Shown here piece by piece: positions 29,535 to 39,751 of a stretch of 64,000 bases of DNA (the first letter of the stretch is position 1; each line of letters starts with the position of its first letter). The stretch is from Picochlorum sp. 'celeri' (taxonomy: Eukaryota; Chlorophyta; Trebouxiophyceae), in contig JAACMV010000021.1 in the NCBI GenBank assembly GCA_010909725.1, forward strand, positions 661,497 through 725,496, read 5' to 3'. The notes beneath the pieces were generated by a model that saw only the letters and a list, made by a program, of their open reading frames with translations, was not told where the DNA came from and made no database searches. The position numbers were made by a program, and so were the translations under genes.

Positions 29535-31099
29535 TTACATCATTCCAAACATGCCACTCGCATATTTCATGGCCCTCACAGGTGGATGAGGAGATGCATC
29601 AAACTGGGTAAAGTGTGGCACCATATCCTCCCCATTAAACCGAATGAACGCCCCCTTGTTCCCCATCTGATCACAATAATTTGGAGCTGAGAAAATAGTA
29701 CAACAAAATCCATCGTGAGCCAATTCATATCCCGCATCCTTCACCTCATGACTCCTCACGAGCAGACTAAGGCCATTCTGCTGAAGATACCTTTTTGTGA
29801 CATCAGGACCGAATGCATACCCAACACCTCTCTTACTAGGAGACACCCCTGGCTCATCCTGTGGATCATTCCACAAACACTCACACATAGGTCCAGCATC
29901 AGGTGGCTCTCTCACCCTATCAATCTTTCTCAGCGATGCCAAATCACACCCAGTATCACCCGTTGGCACCCCACCATGAACCACCATGACTGTCTTTCTC
30001 AACACATATGCCAATGGCATGGCACAGAAAAGCTCTCTGAAAATTTCAATACTACTCTGACCCATTTTTTCCTTCACCTCCCCATAAAATCCATAAATAG
30101 TATTCATCGACTTGCTCTCATGATTCCCTCGTGTCAAGTGCATGCAATTTGTATCCCATGCCTTGAATGCCAACAGCGTCATAATAACTTCAAACGAAAA
30201 CGACCCTCTATCAACAAAATCTCCATTAAATACATACGGATTCGACGCCGACGGCATGCCATTCAACTCAAATATCTTTACTAGATCATAAAACTGCCCA
30301 TGCGTGTCCCCACACACAGTAATATGTGTCCCTTCTGGCACATCAACATCCACCAGAGAAGGAAGCTCACGCAACCGCTCATACGCCTCCAATATAATCT
30401 GCATCGAAAACCGCCTATGAATCTTCCTCTGCTCCCGAAACTCCTTGATCATCTCATGCACAAAAGCCTCTGTCACCACATACTCCCCAGCCTCATTCCT
30501 CTCCATCACAGGACCATTATACGACTCCTCCACAAAGATATCCTCCAACACGATCGTATTCAACGCCGACGTTGTATCCTCCGGCAACGCAACCGCCGCC
30601 TCAAACCGCACCCTCTTCAACTCCCTCTCAGCCTCCTGCAGTTTCCTCCTCAAATCAGGATCCCTCGGATTCAACCTCGCCGCACATCTAAAATTAGAAA
30701 CAGAATCTTTAAAATGACTCAATGCAAACTGCGCATCCCCACGCCGATAATACGCTTTCGCGTATTTTGGATCCAATTCGATCGCCCGAGTGGCATCCTG
30801 AATCGCAGCCCCGTACTCTTCAATACGGATATGCGCAAACGCCCTGTTACTCCAGTACACAGGATTCGATGGATCCAGACCAATAGCTTTCGTATACCCT
30901 TCCACAGCCTCGTTATAATGCTTCTCTGAAACATGCAACAACAAAAACAATGTGAGTCAAACCACATCCATCTTCCACAAACACACCCCCACACGCAGCG
31001 ATACCTACCTTTGAAATACGCATTCGCTTCATTCTTAATACTCTCCGCCTCTTCTTTCATCCTCTCAGTGACAATACTACCGTCTTGTTGGTGTTCCAT
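29535..31099 (-). CDS. PP5: Serine/threonine protein phosphatase 5 (TPR + PPP)
   Basis: Exons 31009-31099 and 29535-30925, intron 83 nt (gtaggt..tttcag), 493 aa. Three TPRs occupy about 18-125 (KNEANAYFKEKHYNEAVEGYTKAI; NRAFAHIRIEEYGAAIQDATRAI; YYRRGDAQFALSHFKDSVSNF). The catalytic domain has GDTHGQFYDL, GDFVDRG and RGNHES for metal binding, plus LWNDPQDEPG and RSHEV. The tail APNYCDQMGNKGAFIRF..VRAMKYASGMFGMM is the PP5 end. The TPRs normally bind Hsp90 and autoinhibit the phosphatase. Confidence 0.97.
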
Positions 31100-31293
31100 T
31101 GTTTCTAATCTTTTGCTTTTGTTCTATTGATTCAAAAAGAACAGCATTCCTTCCTTGAGTAGAAATAAATAACAAATATGTATTAAATAATACGAATAAT
31201 AACAGAATATCCTCATCATCAACATCAACATGAGCTCATGCCAACTACTCCTAATTAGGAGGAGGAAAGGGATTTGATCATTACTATTATTGG

Positions 31294-31632
31294 TCACTTG
31301 CCTGGTTTTTGTTGCTGCTGCTGAGCTTTTCGAGCTCTCTTCTCTTCCATCGCCTTGGCATCCCTCTCCCGTCTCTGCTGGGGTGTCAATCCATCATCCT
31401 TTGTTTTCACAGCATGTTTCTGGGCTCTCTTCTGGGCTCTCTGTCGATCAACTTCCCTCTGATTCCCTCTCGTCTGCACATGGCATTGCATATATTGTGA
31501 CTTTCAGTCAATATTTCTGTAATAGGATGCAGATGTTTTCAGAGAAGAAGACGTGATCTCAGCGTGTGTGAGGGTTTTCTGACGTCATCATGGCAATGTG
31601 GGGCAGGATACCAAAGAAAAGGGACGTACCAT
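31294..31632 (-). CDS. SERF: SERF/4F5 family small basic protein; first coding exon is ATG alone
   Basis: Exon 1 is just ATG (31630-31632). A 156-nt intron (gtacgt..gtgcag, 31474-31629) follows, and exon 2 runs 31294-31473; 60 aa. The protein starts MTRGNQREVDRQRAQKRAQK, the SERF signature, then LTPQQRRERDAKAMEEKRARK and a Gln run. SERF proteins are highly charged and disordered and bind nucleic acids and amyloid-forming proteins. An alternative upstream ATG inside the intron (31491) would add QCHVQ and lose the family N-terminus. It converges on nothing and lies 194 nt before PP5 on the same strand. Confidence 0.9.
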
Positions 31633-31870
31633 GTCTATATCTATCTACTATGTATGCATATAATGGAAAAGAATGCTGCTCTGTGGGAGCAAGCAAGAGG
31701 CATGAAGACATGGATGCTTTTTATTAATACATCTATTTACGGACGATTCTGATCAAGGCGTGGGTGATGTCTTTGTCATTCCAAGCCAAGACAGGTGGTG
31801 AGACTCATTCAAATAATAATCTCTAAAAAGTAAAGATCCTTCCGTGTGGTTGTGGATATACTGCGTCGTT

Positions 31871-33970
31871 ATGGGAGCACTCGACGTCCAACGACTGATG
31901 CGGTTGTCCGTGGTAATCTACGTGCTCCTCTTGGGAGGGGTTCCATTCTTTGGAAATACCTGTGGTGTTGGTTTTGTGGATGGATATTATCTTCCTGGGA
32001 CGTATCCGCAGGAGTTTAAAGAGGGACAGACGCTTCAGGTGGAGGTGAACTCTTTGGTTAGTTCTGATACGGAGATGCCCTATGATTATTATTCCATGCC
32101 GTTTTGTAAGCCAGGGGAGGGGGTAAAGAAATCTTCAGGATCTATTAATCCTGGGACTATACTGTTGGGGATTCGGATTGAGAATTCTCCGTACAAGTTG
32201 TCCATGATGGAGGAGAAGCATGCTGTGCCAGTGTGTCGAGGAAAGCAGTATCCGAATGGAGCATACGCTCCATTGTCAAAGGCGGAGGCAAAGGTGTTGA
32301 AGGAGAAGATTAAGGAGGAGTATCGCGTGAGGATGATTTTGGATAATTTGCCGATTACGACGTATGATTTGGAGAAGCAGCCTGATAGTGTGCGGCCTGG
32401 GTTTGAGGTGGGATTCAAGGTGAAGGACAGATATTATGTGAATAATCATTTGATGTTCAAGGTGTTGGTACATGAGTCGAATGGACAGTATGCAAGGCTT
32501 CGCCAGAGGGAGGCGGAATTAGAGGCTGCAGCTGCTGCAGAGACCACTGGGAGGAAGCTCAAGGTTGATGTTGGAAGAACGTTGAGGGGAGATGAGATGG
32601 GGCCAGAGTTTCCAGAGGATAAATTGTACATGGTTGTTGGGTTTGAGGTGGTTGCATGTTCGATTCAGAGAAAGCCAGGGACAGAGTTTAAGAATGTGCC
32701 TTGCAGTTCTACACCAAATGATGTTTCTGGCCCAACGCCTCAGGAAGTGAAGGAAGGGGCTGAGATAGTGTATACATATGATGTGTATTGGGAGACGTCG
32801 GATATTACATGGGCTTCTCGATGGGATGCGTACCTGAAGATGCCTGGAGGCCGTGTGCATTGGTTCTCGATTATGAACTCGTTGATGGTTGTCATTGTGA
32901 TGAGTTGCATCGTGGCCATGATTATGATGAGAACCATCAGAAGAGATTTGCAAAAGTATGAGCAGTTGCTTGTTGATGGAAGTCCAGGAAATGAGATGGA
33001 AGAGAGTGGATGGAAGATGGTGAGCGGTGATGTATTTAGGGCACCAGAGAAGAGCCTGTCTCTTGCCATGCATGTAGGAAGTGGAGTTCAGATCATTGCC
33101 TCTGGTACTATTACATTGATTTTTGCGACATTTGGATTCTTATCACCGGCATCTCGTGGATCGTTGTTGACAGCTGCATTGATCCTGTACCTGCTCATGT
33201 CAGTTGCAGCAGGGTTTGCATCAGTCTGGATCTGGGGCGCCATGAATCGCAGCCACGATGGGTGGCACAAGGTGTGCTGGAGAACAGCATGCTTCTTCCC
33301 TGGAGTGACAGTCGCAGTCATGTCCTTGCTGAACTTGTTCTTGTGGGCGACAGGTTCCTCTGGTGCTGTACCTCTTGGGTTCTTCTTTTCGGTTCTCTTC
33401 CTCTGGCTGTTGATTTCCATTCCATTGGCATTCTTGGGAGGAGCTTTGGCTTCTAGAAGAGAAATTCTTCCATTCCCAACGAGAACAAATCAAATTCCTC
33501 GCCATATTCCAGCACCACATTGGGCATCACACCCAATCGTCCTCTTCTTGGCTGCAGGATCTCTGCCATTTGGAACCATCTTTGTAGAGTTGTACTTTGC
33601 CATGACCTCTATTTGGCAGGGATACTTCTATTACATTTTCGGATTTTTGTTCCTGGTGGCCTTCCTCACCATCATCATTACGGTGGAGGTGTCCATTGTC
33701 TGCACCTATGTGCAGCTCTGTGCTGAAGATTACCACTGGTGGTGGAGATCCTTCTACAGGGGCGGATCAATTGCGATTTACATCTTCCTATACTCGATAG
33801 GATTCTTATTCAATACCCTCCACAACTTGTCGGGTGTATTGCCAGTTATTCTCTACCTGAGTTACACCTGCCTCATGGCATGGTGCCTCTCCCTGGCAAT
33901 GGGTGCCATTGGGTTCTTGGCATCATACATTTTCACCGTCAAGATATTCGAAAGCGTCAAAGCAGACTAA
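31871..33970 (+). CDS. Transmembrane 9 superfamily (nonaspanin, EMP70) protein
   Basis: 699 aa from ATG 31871, single exon. A signal peptide (LSVVIYVLLLGGVPFFGNTCG) precedes a lumenal domain beginning FYLPGTYP-like VDGYYLPGTYPQEFKEGQ, with YDYYSMPFCKP. Nine TM helices occupy the C-terminal half, from HWFSIMNSLMVVIVMSCIVAM to FLASYIFTVKIFESVKAD. The final KAD fits the KXD/E COPI-binding Golgi retention signal of this family. Members sort glycine-rich TM proteins in the Golgi and endosomes. The length resembles the longer TM9SF2/TM9SF4 branch. Confidence 0.95.
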   Translation: MGALDVQRLMRLSVVIYVLLLGGVPFFGNTCGVGFVDGYYLPGTYPQEFKEGQTLQVEVNSLVSSDTEMPYDYYSMPFCKPGEGVKKSSGSINPGTILLGIRIENSPYKLSMMEEKHAVPVCRGKQYPNGAYAPLSKAEAKVLKEKIKEEYRVRMILDNLPITTYDLEKQPDSVRPGFEVGFKVKDRYYVNNHLMFKVLVHESNGQYARLRQREAELEAAAAAETTGRKLKVDVGRTLRGDEMGPEFPEDKLYMVVGFEVVACSIQRKPGTEFKNVPCSSTPNDVSGPTPQEVKEGAEIVYTYDVYWETSDITWASRWDAYLKMPGGRVHWFSIMNSLMVVIVMSCIVAMIMMRTIRRDLQKYEQLLVDGSPGNEMEESGWKMVSGDVFRAPEKSLSLAMHVGSGVQIIASGTITLIFATFGFLSPASRGSLLTAALILYLLMSVAAGFASVWIWGAMNRSHDGWHKVCWRTACFFPGVTVAVMSLLNLFLWATGSSGAVPLGFFFSVLFLWLLISIPLAFLGGALASRREILPFPTRTNQIPRHIPAPHWASHPIVLFLAAGSLPFGTIFVELYFAMTSIWQGYFYYIFGFLFLVAFLTIIITVEVSIVCTYVQLCAEDYHWWWRSFYRGGSIAIYIFLYSIGFLFNTLHNLSGVLPVILYLSYTCLMAWCLSLAMGAIGFLASYIFTVKIFESVKAD

Positions 33971-34001
33971 TCTATCATCAATCTCTTTCGTATACATATA
34001 C

Positions 34002-34022
34002 TGTGTGTGTGTGTGTGTGTGT
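34002..34022. repeat. (TG)n microsatellite
   Basis: About ten TG units lie 31 nt after the TM9 stop, within its 3' UTR or the gap before the convergent NAA10 gene. Confidence 0.9.
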
Positions 34023-34065
34023 CACAATGTTGTGTTTATATAAATATTAAATGTAGTAATCATCA

Positions 34066-34611
34066 TCATCCTATCCGCTGCACATCGCTCTCTGCCACAA
34101 AGTACCTCCTCATATTGTATGCATCCTCCCCGTCGGCATAATACTTCTCCTCCTTGTCATGTATCTGATACTTCAGCGTCTCATTATACAAATGGAACGC
34201 CCCCTTGTTCGTCTCACGAACATGCAAGGACACATACTTGGCCCCAAACACCTCCTCCATAGCTCTATGTGCTGCATTCATCAGGGTCGTCGCAAGCCCC
34301 AACTTCCTATGACTCCTCGCCACTGCTAACGATGTAATGTGACCGTGTGGTACGCGTGCTTCCTCCTCCATCTTTGCCAGTACGTATCCAACAATAGACC
34401 CGTCATAGTCTTCAGCAACATACAAAAGCTGTGGCCACGACAGAATGTGATACATGTAATACTGCACACCAGATATATACTAGTATATATTTTCATATCA
34501 ATCGGGACATCAAGAACGTACTTTGAGTTGGTAATTCTCAGGAAGACATAAAAGATTGCAGCGCTGCATTTGAAGCAAATCGGCCACTGTGGCCTGACGA
34601 ATACACACCAT
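34066..34611 (-). CDS. NAA10: N-alpha-acetyltransferase catalytic subunit NAA10 (ARD1)
   Basis: Exons 34522-34611 and 34066-34461, phase 0, 60-nt intron (gtacgt..gtgcag); 161 aa. The start [20 protein letters not shown] and [20 protein letters not shown] matches NAA10 almost residue for residue. The acetyl-CoA loop is [15 protein letters not shown] (R/QxxGxG/A type), followed by [20 protein letters not shown]. The long disordered tail of animal NAA10 is missing. It is the catalytic part of NatA, which acetylates nascent N-termini on ribosomes. Its ATG is only 19 nt after the ELP5 stop on the same strand. Confidence 0.96.
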
Positions 34612-34630
34612 GTTGTTTATTACTATTTTA

Positions 34631-35819
34631 TTAAATATCTAAATCATCGTCTGGGTCTTCATCTGAATCAGGCTCTTCTGAATCGCTGTCCCTGACGTAG
34701 AGGATGTGCCCCAGTGGGCCAGAGGATGGGCCATGTCCACCTGCCTGAGGGGGCAGGTAGTCTCGATAGTCATCTGTATCATAGAGGGATGAGGCACGGC
34801 CACGATGCTCGTATGGAAGTTTGACATGCGTTTTAGCTTCCTGTTCCTGCTCAGACAGCTCTAATTTCATGCTTCCAAGTGGGGCAGCAATGTTGGTATC
34901 CTTGGCAGTTGTTACTGTTTGCCCTGGTTCCTTCCACATTTTGAATAGAATCTCATCGGGATCAGGAATCCAGTACTCGTACGTCTCAGTCTTTTTGCAT
35001 CCTTGCTTCTTTCGTATGTACAATGTCATGATGCCAATGGCATCGCTCTGGTCATGCCGTGATGCTGTTCCAGCTGTGGATTCGACAGAGGACGAGTCCA
35101 TGATGAGCTTCCACCCTGGCTCGAGTTGCACCAAACACGTCGTGTCATGCGATACGGTGGCAATGTCATGAGGTGGTATCAGGTCACTGTGCAGTCCAAC
35201 TACCACACATCGCGTTGCCGTGTCCCGCCTCAATGCATCCAAGAACATGCGAGTCCTACGCGCTCCAAAGTGACGAACTATATGAGAAATATCATCCAGT
35301 CCTACGATAGCTTTACCTGACGGTGTGCCACTGCTATGAAGGCTTGCTAATATGGTATCAAGCAATGTATCCAGCATCTTGCTGGACTGCCTGCCTGCCT
35401 CACTGAATACCGGCACTGATTTATATGGACCATCTCGTGTCGACTCTCGTTCTCCGCATGGATCTGTGCAACAGTCGATGATGGTGGATGATCGTTCCTC
35501 ACCGTCTCCCTTGACAAGAGCACCAGTCGTGGTCTGATACTGAGCCGGTGGATGATCAACGCACACAATAACCGATGCAGCATCCTTACTCCCTGCCTTG
35601 ATACGATGAAAAGCCTGCACATGTACCATGATCGATTACAATCCAAGCGACAGAGAGACAGAGAGACTGCAAGAAGCAGAACAAGACACCCACCTCTTTA
35701 AATATCCTCTCTCCTCCTACAGTCTCCAATGAATCCTCTATGATGATGACATGGGCTTTATCTGACCCAAATATCGACGGTGGTGGCCGTTGTCGAACCA
35801 ATCGACTAAGCGTCTCCAT
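34631..35819 (-). CDS. ELP5: Elongator complex subunit ELP5 (IKI1)
   Basis: Exons 35694-35819 and 34631-35614, phase 0, 79-nt intron (gtgggt..gtgcag); 369 aa. The N-terminal RecA-like fold starts with HVIIIEDSLETVGGERIFKE and VIVCVDHPP and lacks Walker motifs, as expected for ELP4-6. The diagnostic C-terminus is MKLELSEQEQEAKTHVKLPYEH, then an acidic tail DSDSEEPDSDEDPDDDLDI, both typical of ELP5. ELP4/5/6 form the hexameric ring of Elongator, which modifies wobble uridines in tRNA. It lies directly upstream of NAA10. Confidence 0.9.
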
Positions 35820-36206
35820 GCTTATTATGTGTATGTGTATGCTGCAATCACATGCAACGACAGTGTGCCTGCATTCTCAGTCTCCTTCAGTGCAAAAAAA
35901 AGTAAGATTCAAAAGAATCATATATCAAGTATTGCATTGTTGTAGGAATCAGAATCATGGTCACGTGGATTCCTTATCAAAGCAACATAAAAAGTTGCAG
36001 CGTTGCTGAAGTCAGTCGGACCAATCGGTCAAAGGTGTTTTTTGAAAGGACGTCATGGGAGGAATACTACACGTGGCTCAAGTACAATAATTCGCTCATC
36101 TTGAGCATATTCAGTGTTGAAAATATAGTAAACAAGTGTCAGGTGCAATCGTGTTTGGGTTGAGGCGGTAGCACATCGTTTCTTGGTTAAGAGGCCCAAG
36201 ACCAAG
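35820..36206. other. Divergent promoter region ELP5 / COX15
   Basis: 387 bp. It contains GATTC..GAATC (35907-35920 area), AGGAATC (35944-35950) / GATTCCT (35968-35974), a CACGTG G-box near 35963, a single CGGTCAAAG near 36025, and GCTCAAG (36076-36082) / CTTGAGC (36100-36106). No gene is seen. Confidence 0.35.
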
Positions 36207-37691
36207 ATGTGGGGACCGAGGGCCTTCTCGCGTGGGATCACAGCATCCATCACTAGAATGCTGCTGTCTACGAAGGAATGCTCTACTGGAGCTGCAGTAG
36301 CAGCTATGCGGGCGGATACCTGTGGACTGAAGAGCCTGTGTCAAGGAACCAGGCTCAGCAAAGTTGCATCCTTTGAGCAAGCATGTAGCGGGGTGATGGC
36401 TCGTTATCAATGCACAGGTCTCCATAGGACTCTTGTAAATGAGACAAGAAGGACAGCTACAAGGATGGCGATGTTTAGGTCTGTAAGCACCAGTGCACAG
36501 GCATCTGTTTCTGGATTAGGATCGCTGGTATCTGGGCTGTCGAACGGGCAGAGAAAGGCTGTGACGTGGTGGTTAGGGGCATCGTCAGCATGGGTGTTCA
36601 GTATGGTTGTGCTCGGTGGTGTCACGAGGTTAACAAGGTCTGGTCTCTCCATGACAGATTGGAAATTCACTGGGGAGAAGCCTCCTCAAAGTGAGGAAGA
36701 ATGGCATGCAGAATTTGAACGGTACAAGTTATCTCCAGAGTATAAGAGAGTGAATAAATCGATGACACTGGAGGAATTTAAGTTCATTTACTGGATGGAA
36801 TGGGCTCATAGGATGTGGGGTCGGGGCTTGGGCATTGCATTCATCATACCATTCACTGCATTTTTGATGAACGGTGCCATTACGAAGCCCCTTGCGGCTC
36901 GTTTAGGATTGCTTTTTACTATGGGAGGAACGCAGGCTTTTGTGGGATGGTGGATGGTGAGAAGTGGTCTGCAGGAGCCTGATTCTCCCCATCAGGTTCC
37001 CAGGGTGAGCCCCTATCGATTAGCTTCTCACTTGACGTCTGCATTCGCGATTTATGCGCTCATGGTATGGACGACCTTATCTAGCGCATTCCCTGCACCT
37101 TTATCTGCAACAACGAACGGATCAGGTGTGGCAGCCATGTCGCAGCTTCGTGCAAAGAGCCTTCCCTTTGCTGTGCTGTTATCTGTGACTGCCTTGTCTG
37201 GGGCGTTTGTTGCTGGATTGGATGCTGGGCATGCCTACAATACGTTTCCATTGATGAATGGAAGGTGGGTTCCAGAGGAATACTGGGATGTGCAAGGCTG
37301 GAGAAATGCATTTGAAAACACAGCTGCAGTTCAATTTCACCACCGATGTCTTGCCATTTCTACCTTGGTGGGATCTGCAGCATTGTGGAAATATGGCATG
37401 GGCCTTAAGGATCTGCCAAGAACGCCAAGATTATTGCTTCATGGTTTAGCTCTCGGCACCGCCATGCAGGTGACGCTGGGCATTTCAACCCTGCTCATGT
37501 ATGTCCCAGTGTCTCTCGGTGCAGCACATCAGGCTGGAGCGCTTTCATTGTTCACGATTTCATTAGCTTTGATTCATTCATTACGGTCCCACACATTGAC
37601 TCCCTTTCAAATCGCACTTTCAAAGTATGGTACCCCAGCTGCCGCTGCTGTGGTTGTGGGTCTTGGTGGAGCTGCAGCTGTTTCTGCATGA
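36207..37691 (+). CDS. COX15: Heme A synthase COX15
   Basis: 494 aa from ATG 36207, single exon. About 120 residues of mitochondrial presequence rich in Arg/Ser/Thr precede the core. Family blocks: WWLGASSAWVFSMVVLGGVTRLTRSGLSM, FKFIYWMEWAHRMWGRGLG (haem-ligand His), GWWMVRSGL, SPYRLASHLTSAF (His), GLDAGHAYNTFPLMNGRWVPE, QFHHRCLA and GAAHQAGALSLF (His). Eight TM helices are expected. It oxidises the C8 methyl of haem O to make haem A for cytochrome oxidase. Confidence 0.97.
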   Translation: MWGPRAFSRGITASITRMLLSTKECSTGAAVAAMRADTCGLKSLCQGTRLSKVASFEQACSGVMARYQCTGLHRTLVNETRRTATRMAMFRSVSTSAQASVSGLGSLVSGLSNGQRKAVTWWLGASSAWVFSMVVLGGVTRLTRSGLSMTDWKFTGEKPPQSEEEWHAEFERYKLSPEYKRVNKSMTLEEFKFIYWMEWAHRMWGRGLGIAFIIPFTAFLMNGAITKPLAARLGLLFTMGGTQAFVGWWMVRSGLQEPDSPHQVPRVSPYRLASHLTSAFAIYALMVWTTLSSAFPAPLSATTNGSGVAAMSQLRAKSLPFAVLLSVTALSGAFVAGLDAGHAYNTFPLMNGRWVPEEYWDVQGWRNAFENTAAVQFHHRCLAISTLVGSAALWKYGMGLKDLPRTPRLLLHGLALGTAMQVTLGISTLLMYVPVSLGAAHQAGALSLFTISLALIHSLRSHTLTPFQIALSKYGTPAAAAVVVGLGGAAAVSA

Positions 37692-37768
37692 TGAGAATTC
37701 TTTGTTGTTTCCAGTCAAAATTGGTGGGTAAAAATTATCAGGATTAAATACAATACATGTAAATTTAT

Positions 37769-38890
37769 TTAATAATGACCCCTGAAATCTTCCTGCAATG
37801 TGCCTCCAGCCTCACAAATACTGGGGTGTTTATCTCCAGTCAAATATGCGCCAATGCTCGCCTTGCCATTCACGCGAGCAATCTCTTCTGCCTTGGTTTT
37901 ACATTCTTGCTCGCTCCCTGGACCCATCGTCGACCACATCTTCAACACACTCGCTTGTAATCCTCTTCCAAAAGAGAAAGAAAGAGACCACGGTGCTCGA
38001 TAGTCCACTGATGACTTTGACACAACATTGAGCATGTTCAAGTTGGAAGTTGACTGGGTTTCAGTCATTCCACCAGACAAGAACATAATACCTGGTACAG
38101 CAGGAGGTACAATCTGTCTCATGATTCTTAGGGTTCGCGTTGCGATTTCTGTCGGCTCTGGAGGTGGATTGGTACAGTCAACTCCAGGAACCACCATTTG
38201 AGGCTTGAGAAGGACTGCCCCCAAATCAACATTGTATTCCCAAAGTTTCCCAACGCAAGCCTGAAGCACGCGCGCTGATATTCGCTCAAAAGTATCTATA
38301 TCATGATCTCCATCAATTAATATCTCCGGCTCTACGATCGGCACAATCCCAACCTGGTGGCATATTTGAGCATATTCAGCCAATTGGGTTGCGTTGACCT
38401 CCACACTGCATGGGCTCACATCATATCCACCATCCGGCAATGTACATATCCGAATAGCCGCTCTCCACTTGGCAAACACAGCCCCCTGATTCTTATATTC
38501 TTTGCATCTGGTAGCCAACGTGTCTAATCCTTTCGTACAGGTCTCACCGAGATGAGCATCCTCATGACTGTCCTTCAAAGGGGTGAGTCCTTGGTCTACC
38601 TTGACACCGACAAGAATCCCTTGATCATTCAGCGCATCAACAAAACCTATACCTTCATCAGTTACCATCTGTAGTGCCTCAGGGAACAAAATCGCCCCAC
38701 TGATGGAACTGCCAAGCTTGGCCGAGTAAAACAGAGATCGGTATTTTCTCCTGTTTTCTTGGGTATTCTCGATACCATGCTTCTCTAATCGCTTTCCAAT
38801 TGTATTAGGTGACTCATCTGATGCCAAAATGCCCTTTCCAGGGGTCGCAAGTTGCCGGGCGATGCCTCGTAATTCGATTTGTTCAATCAT
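37769..38890 (-). CDS. FBA: Class I fructose-bisphosphate aldolase, probably cytosolic
   Basis: 373 aa, single exon, no transit peptide, so the cytosol is likely. Motifs: GKGILASDESPNTIGKRL, RSLFYSAKLG, GVKVDQGLTPL, FAKWRAAI, VPIVEPEIL, and AVLLKPQMVVPG with the Schiff-base Lys229 (the number matches the rabbit enzyme). The C-terminus ends FRGHY, keeping the catalytic Tyr. It cleaves fructose 1,6-bisphosphate to triose phosphates. A decayed partial second copy lies at 39752-40125 as part of a tandem duplication. Confidence 0.97.
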   Translation of the reverse strand: MIEQIELRGIARQLATPGKGILASDESPNTIGKRLEKHGIENTQENRRKYRSLFYSAKLGSSISGAILFPEALQMVTDEGIGFVDALNDQGILVGVKVDQGLTPLKDSHEDAHLGETCTKGLDTLATRCKEYKNQGAVFAKWRAAIRICTLPDGGYDVSPCSVEVNATQLAEYAQICHQVGIVPIVEPEILIDGDHDIDTFERISARVLQACVGKLWEYNVDLGAVLLKPQMVVPGVDCTNPPPEPTEIATRTLRIMRQIVPPAVPGIMFLSGGMTETQSTSNLNMLNVVSKSSVDYRAPWSLSFSFGRGLQASVLKMWSTMGPGSEQECKTKAEEIARVNGKASIGAYLTGDKHPSICEAGGTLQEDFRGHY

Positions 38891-39019
38891 GCTTTGAACT
38901 CGCTCTTAATGATATACATTCAAAATCGTATACTTTACAGGTATTCAATGCTACAAAATTTTAACTAGTAGTATTCAATGCACAATGCAAGATCCAAAAT
39001 CTCGCTAAATTCCTTATGC

Positions 39020-39535
39020 TTACTTCTTCTTCTCAGCAACATCTTCCTTCTCATCCTTGTCCTTTGCAAAACCTCTGACAAGGCATGCTGTCGCCAATCC
39101 TGCATGCAAGCAAATGTGCCCAATGGCAAGTGGCTTCTTCACGTCCTCCTTGTACAGATCGTATGCCATGAGGCCCGCCATGGAGCCATGGACTACAGAC
39201 AAGGCTTTGAGTGTGTCTTTCTTTGCGCAGACAGTGTGGTCTTCTGTATTATGCGACGCCGTCATTATGGCAGTCGATGTGACCGCATGTCCCAGCCTAC
39301 ATAATCGGCACCAGCATGTGATCCAAAAATACCAGGCACATGTACATGTTTAGGTAGCAGCATTGTAGGCAACGTACCATCGGGTGCAGGAAGGGTTCTT
39401 TGGCGTAGCCTCTTCGAAAAACATATCATGCCCTTCGTTCGGGGCAAACAGGTTGACAGCACCACATGTTGCTCCCGACAATGCGGAGAGACTAAGTATG
39501 GTCGACTCCGGGTCCTCAAATGAAATGAACTTCAT
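39020..39535 (-). CDS. Small multi-TM membrane protein, copy 1 (144 aa)
   Basis: Exons 39378-39535 and 39020-39296, intron 81 nt (gtacgt..atgtag), phase 2. The protein begins MKFISFEDPESTILSLSALS. It has hydrophobic stretches near ALSGATCGAVNLFAP, RWLGHAVTSTAIMTA, ALSVVHGSMAGLMAYDLY and PLAIGHICLHAGLATACLVRG, so three to four membrane helices. The tail is Lys/Asp/Glu rich (AKDKDEKEDVAEKKK). I do not recognise the family; the periodic Gly/Ala helices suggest a small integral membrane protein. A near-identical second gene lies 1.2 kb away. Confidence 0.75.
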
Positions 39536-39709
39536 TTTCTTTTTCCTCTTCTTTCTCAAGTGCTCTTTGATATCTATGAATTAATGTATTCACGTGCTTG
39601 TGAAAAATCTCTTCTTCGTTTGACAAATATAATATCTCATTAGTAGATTTAGAATTGATGAATGCACTTTCGGGTTCGTCGCAAATGTGCTGAGTTGGCA
39701 GCATGATGG

Positions 39710-39722
39710 TGCTGACTCAGCA
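39710..39722. promoter_or_regulatory. TGCTGACTCAGCA palindrome upstream of small membrane gene copy 1
   Basis: A 13-bp palindrome identical to the consensus bZIP/Maf recognition element. It lies 174 bp upstream of the ATG (minus strand), preceded by another TGCTGAG half-site 22 bp away. It is conserved in copy 2. Confidence 0.5.
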
Positions 39723-39751
39723 CATCTTTCTCTCTTTGAACTTGTGTGTCC

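Noticed and set aside
30300..30929. 209-codon plus-strand ORF opposite PP5
   Set aside because: It is exactly antisense to the PP5 TPR/catalytic region; its His/Arg/Pro/Leu bias is a mirror of the PP5 codons.
37769..38890. Plastid location for the aldolase
   Set aside because: The protein starts directly at the family N-terminus with no transit peptide or upstream exon visible.
39265..39519. Minus-strand ORF overlapping small membrane gene copy 1
   Set aside because: It reads through the intron and in the wrong frame of both exons; the spliced model is supported by the paralog's identical structure.
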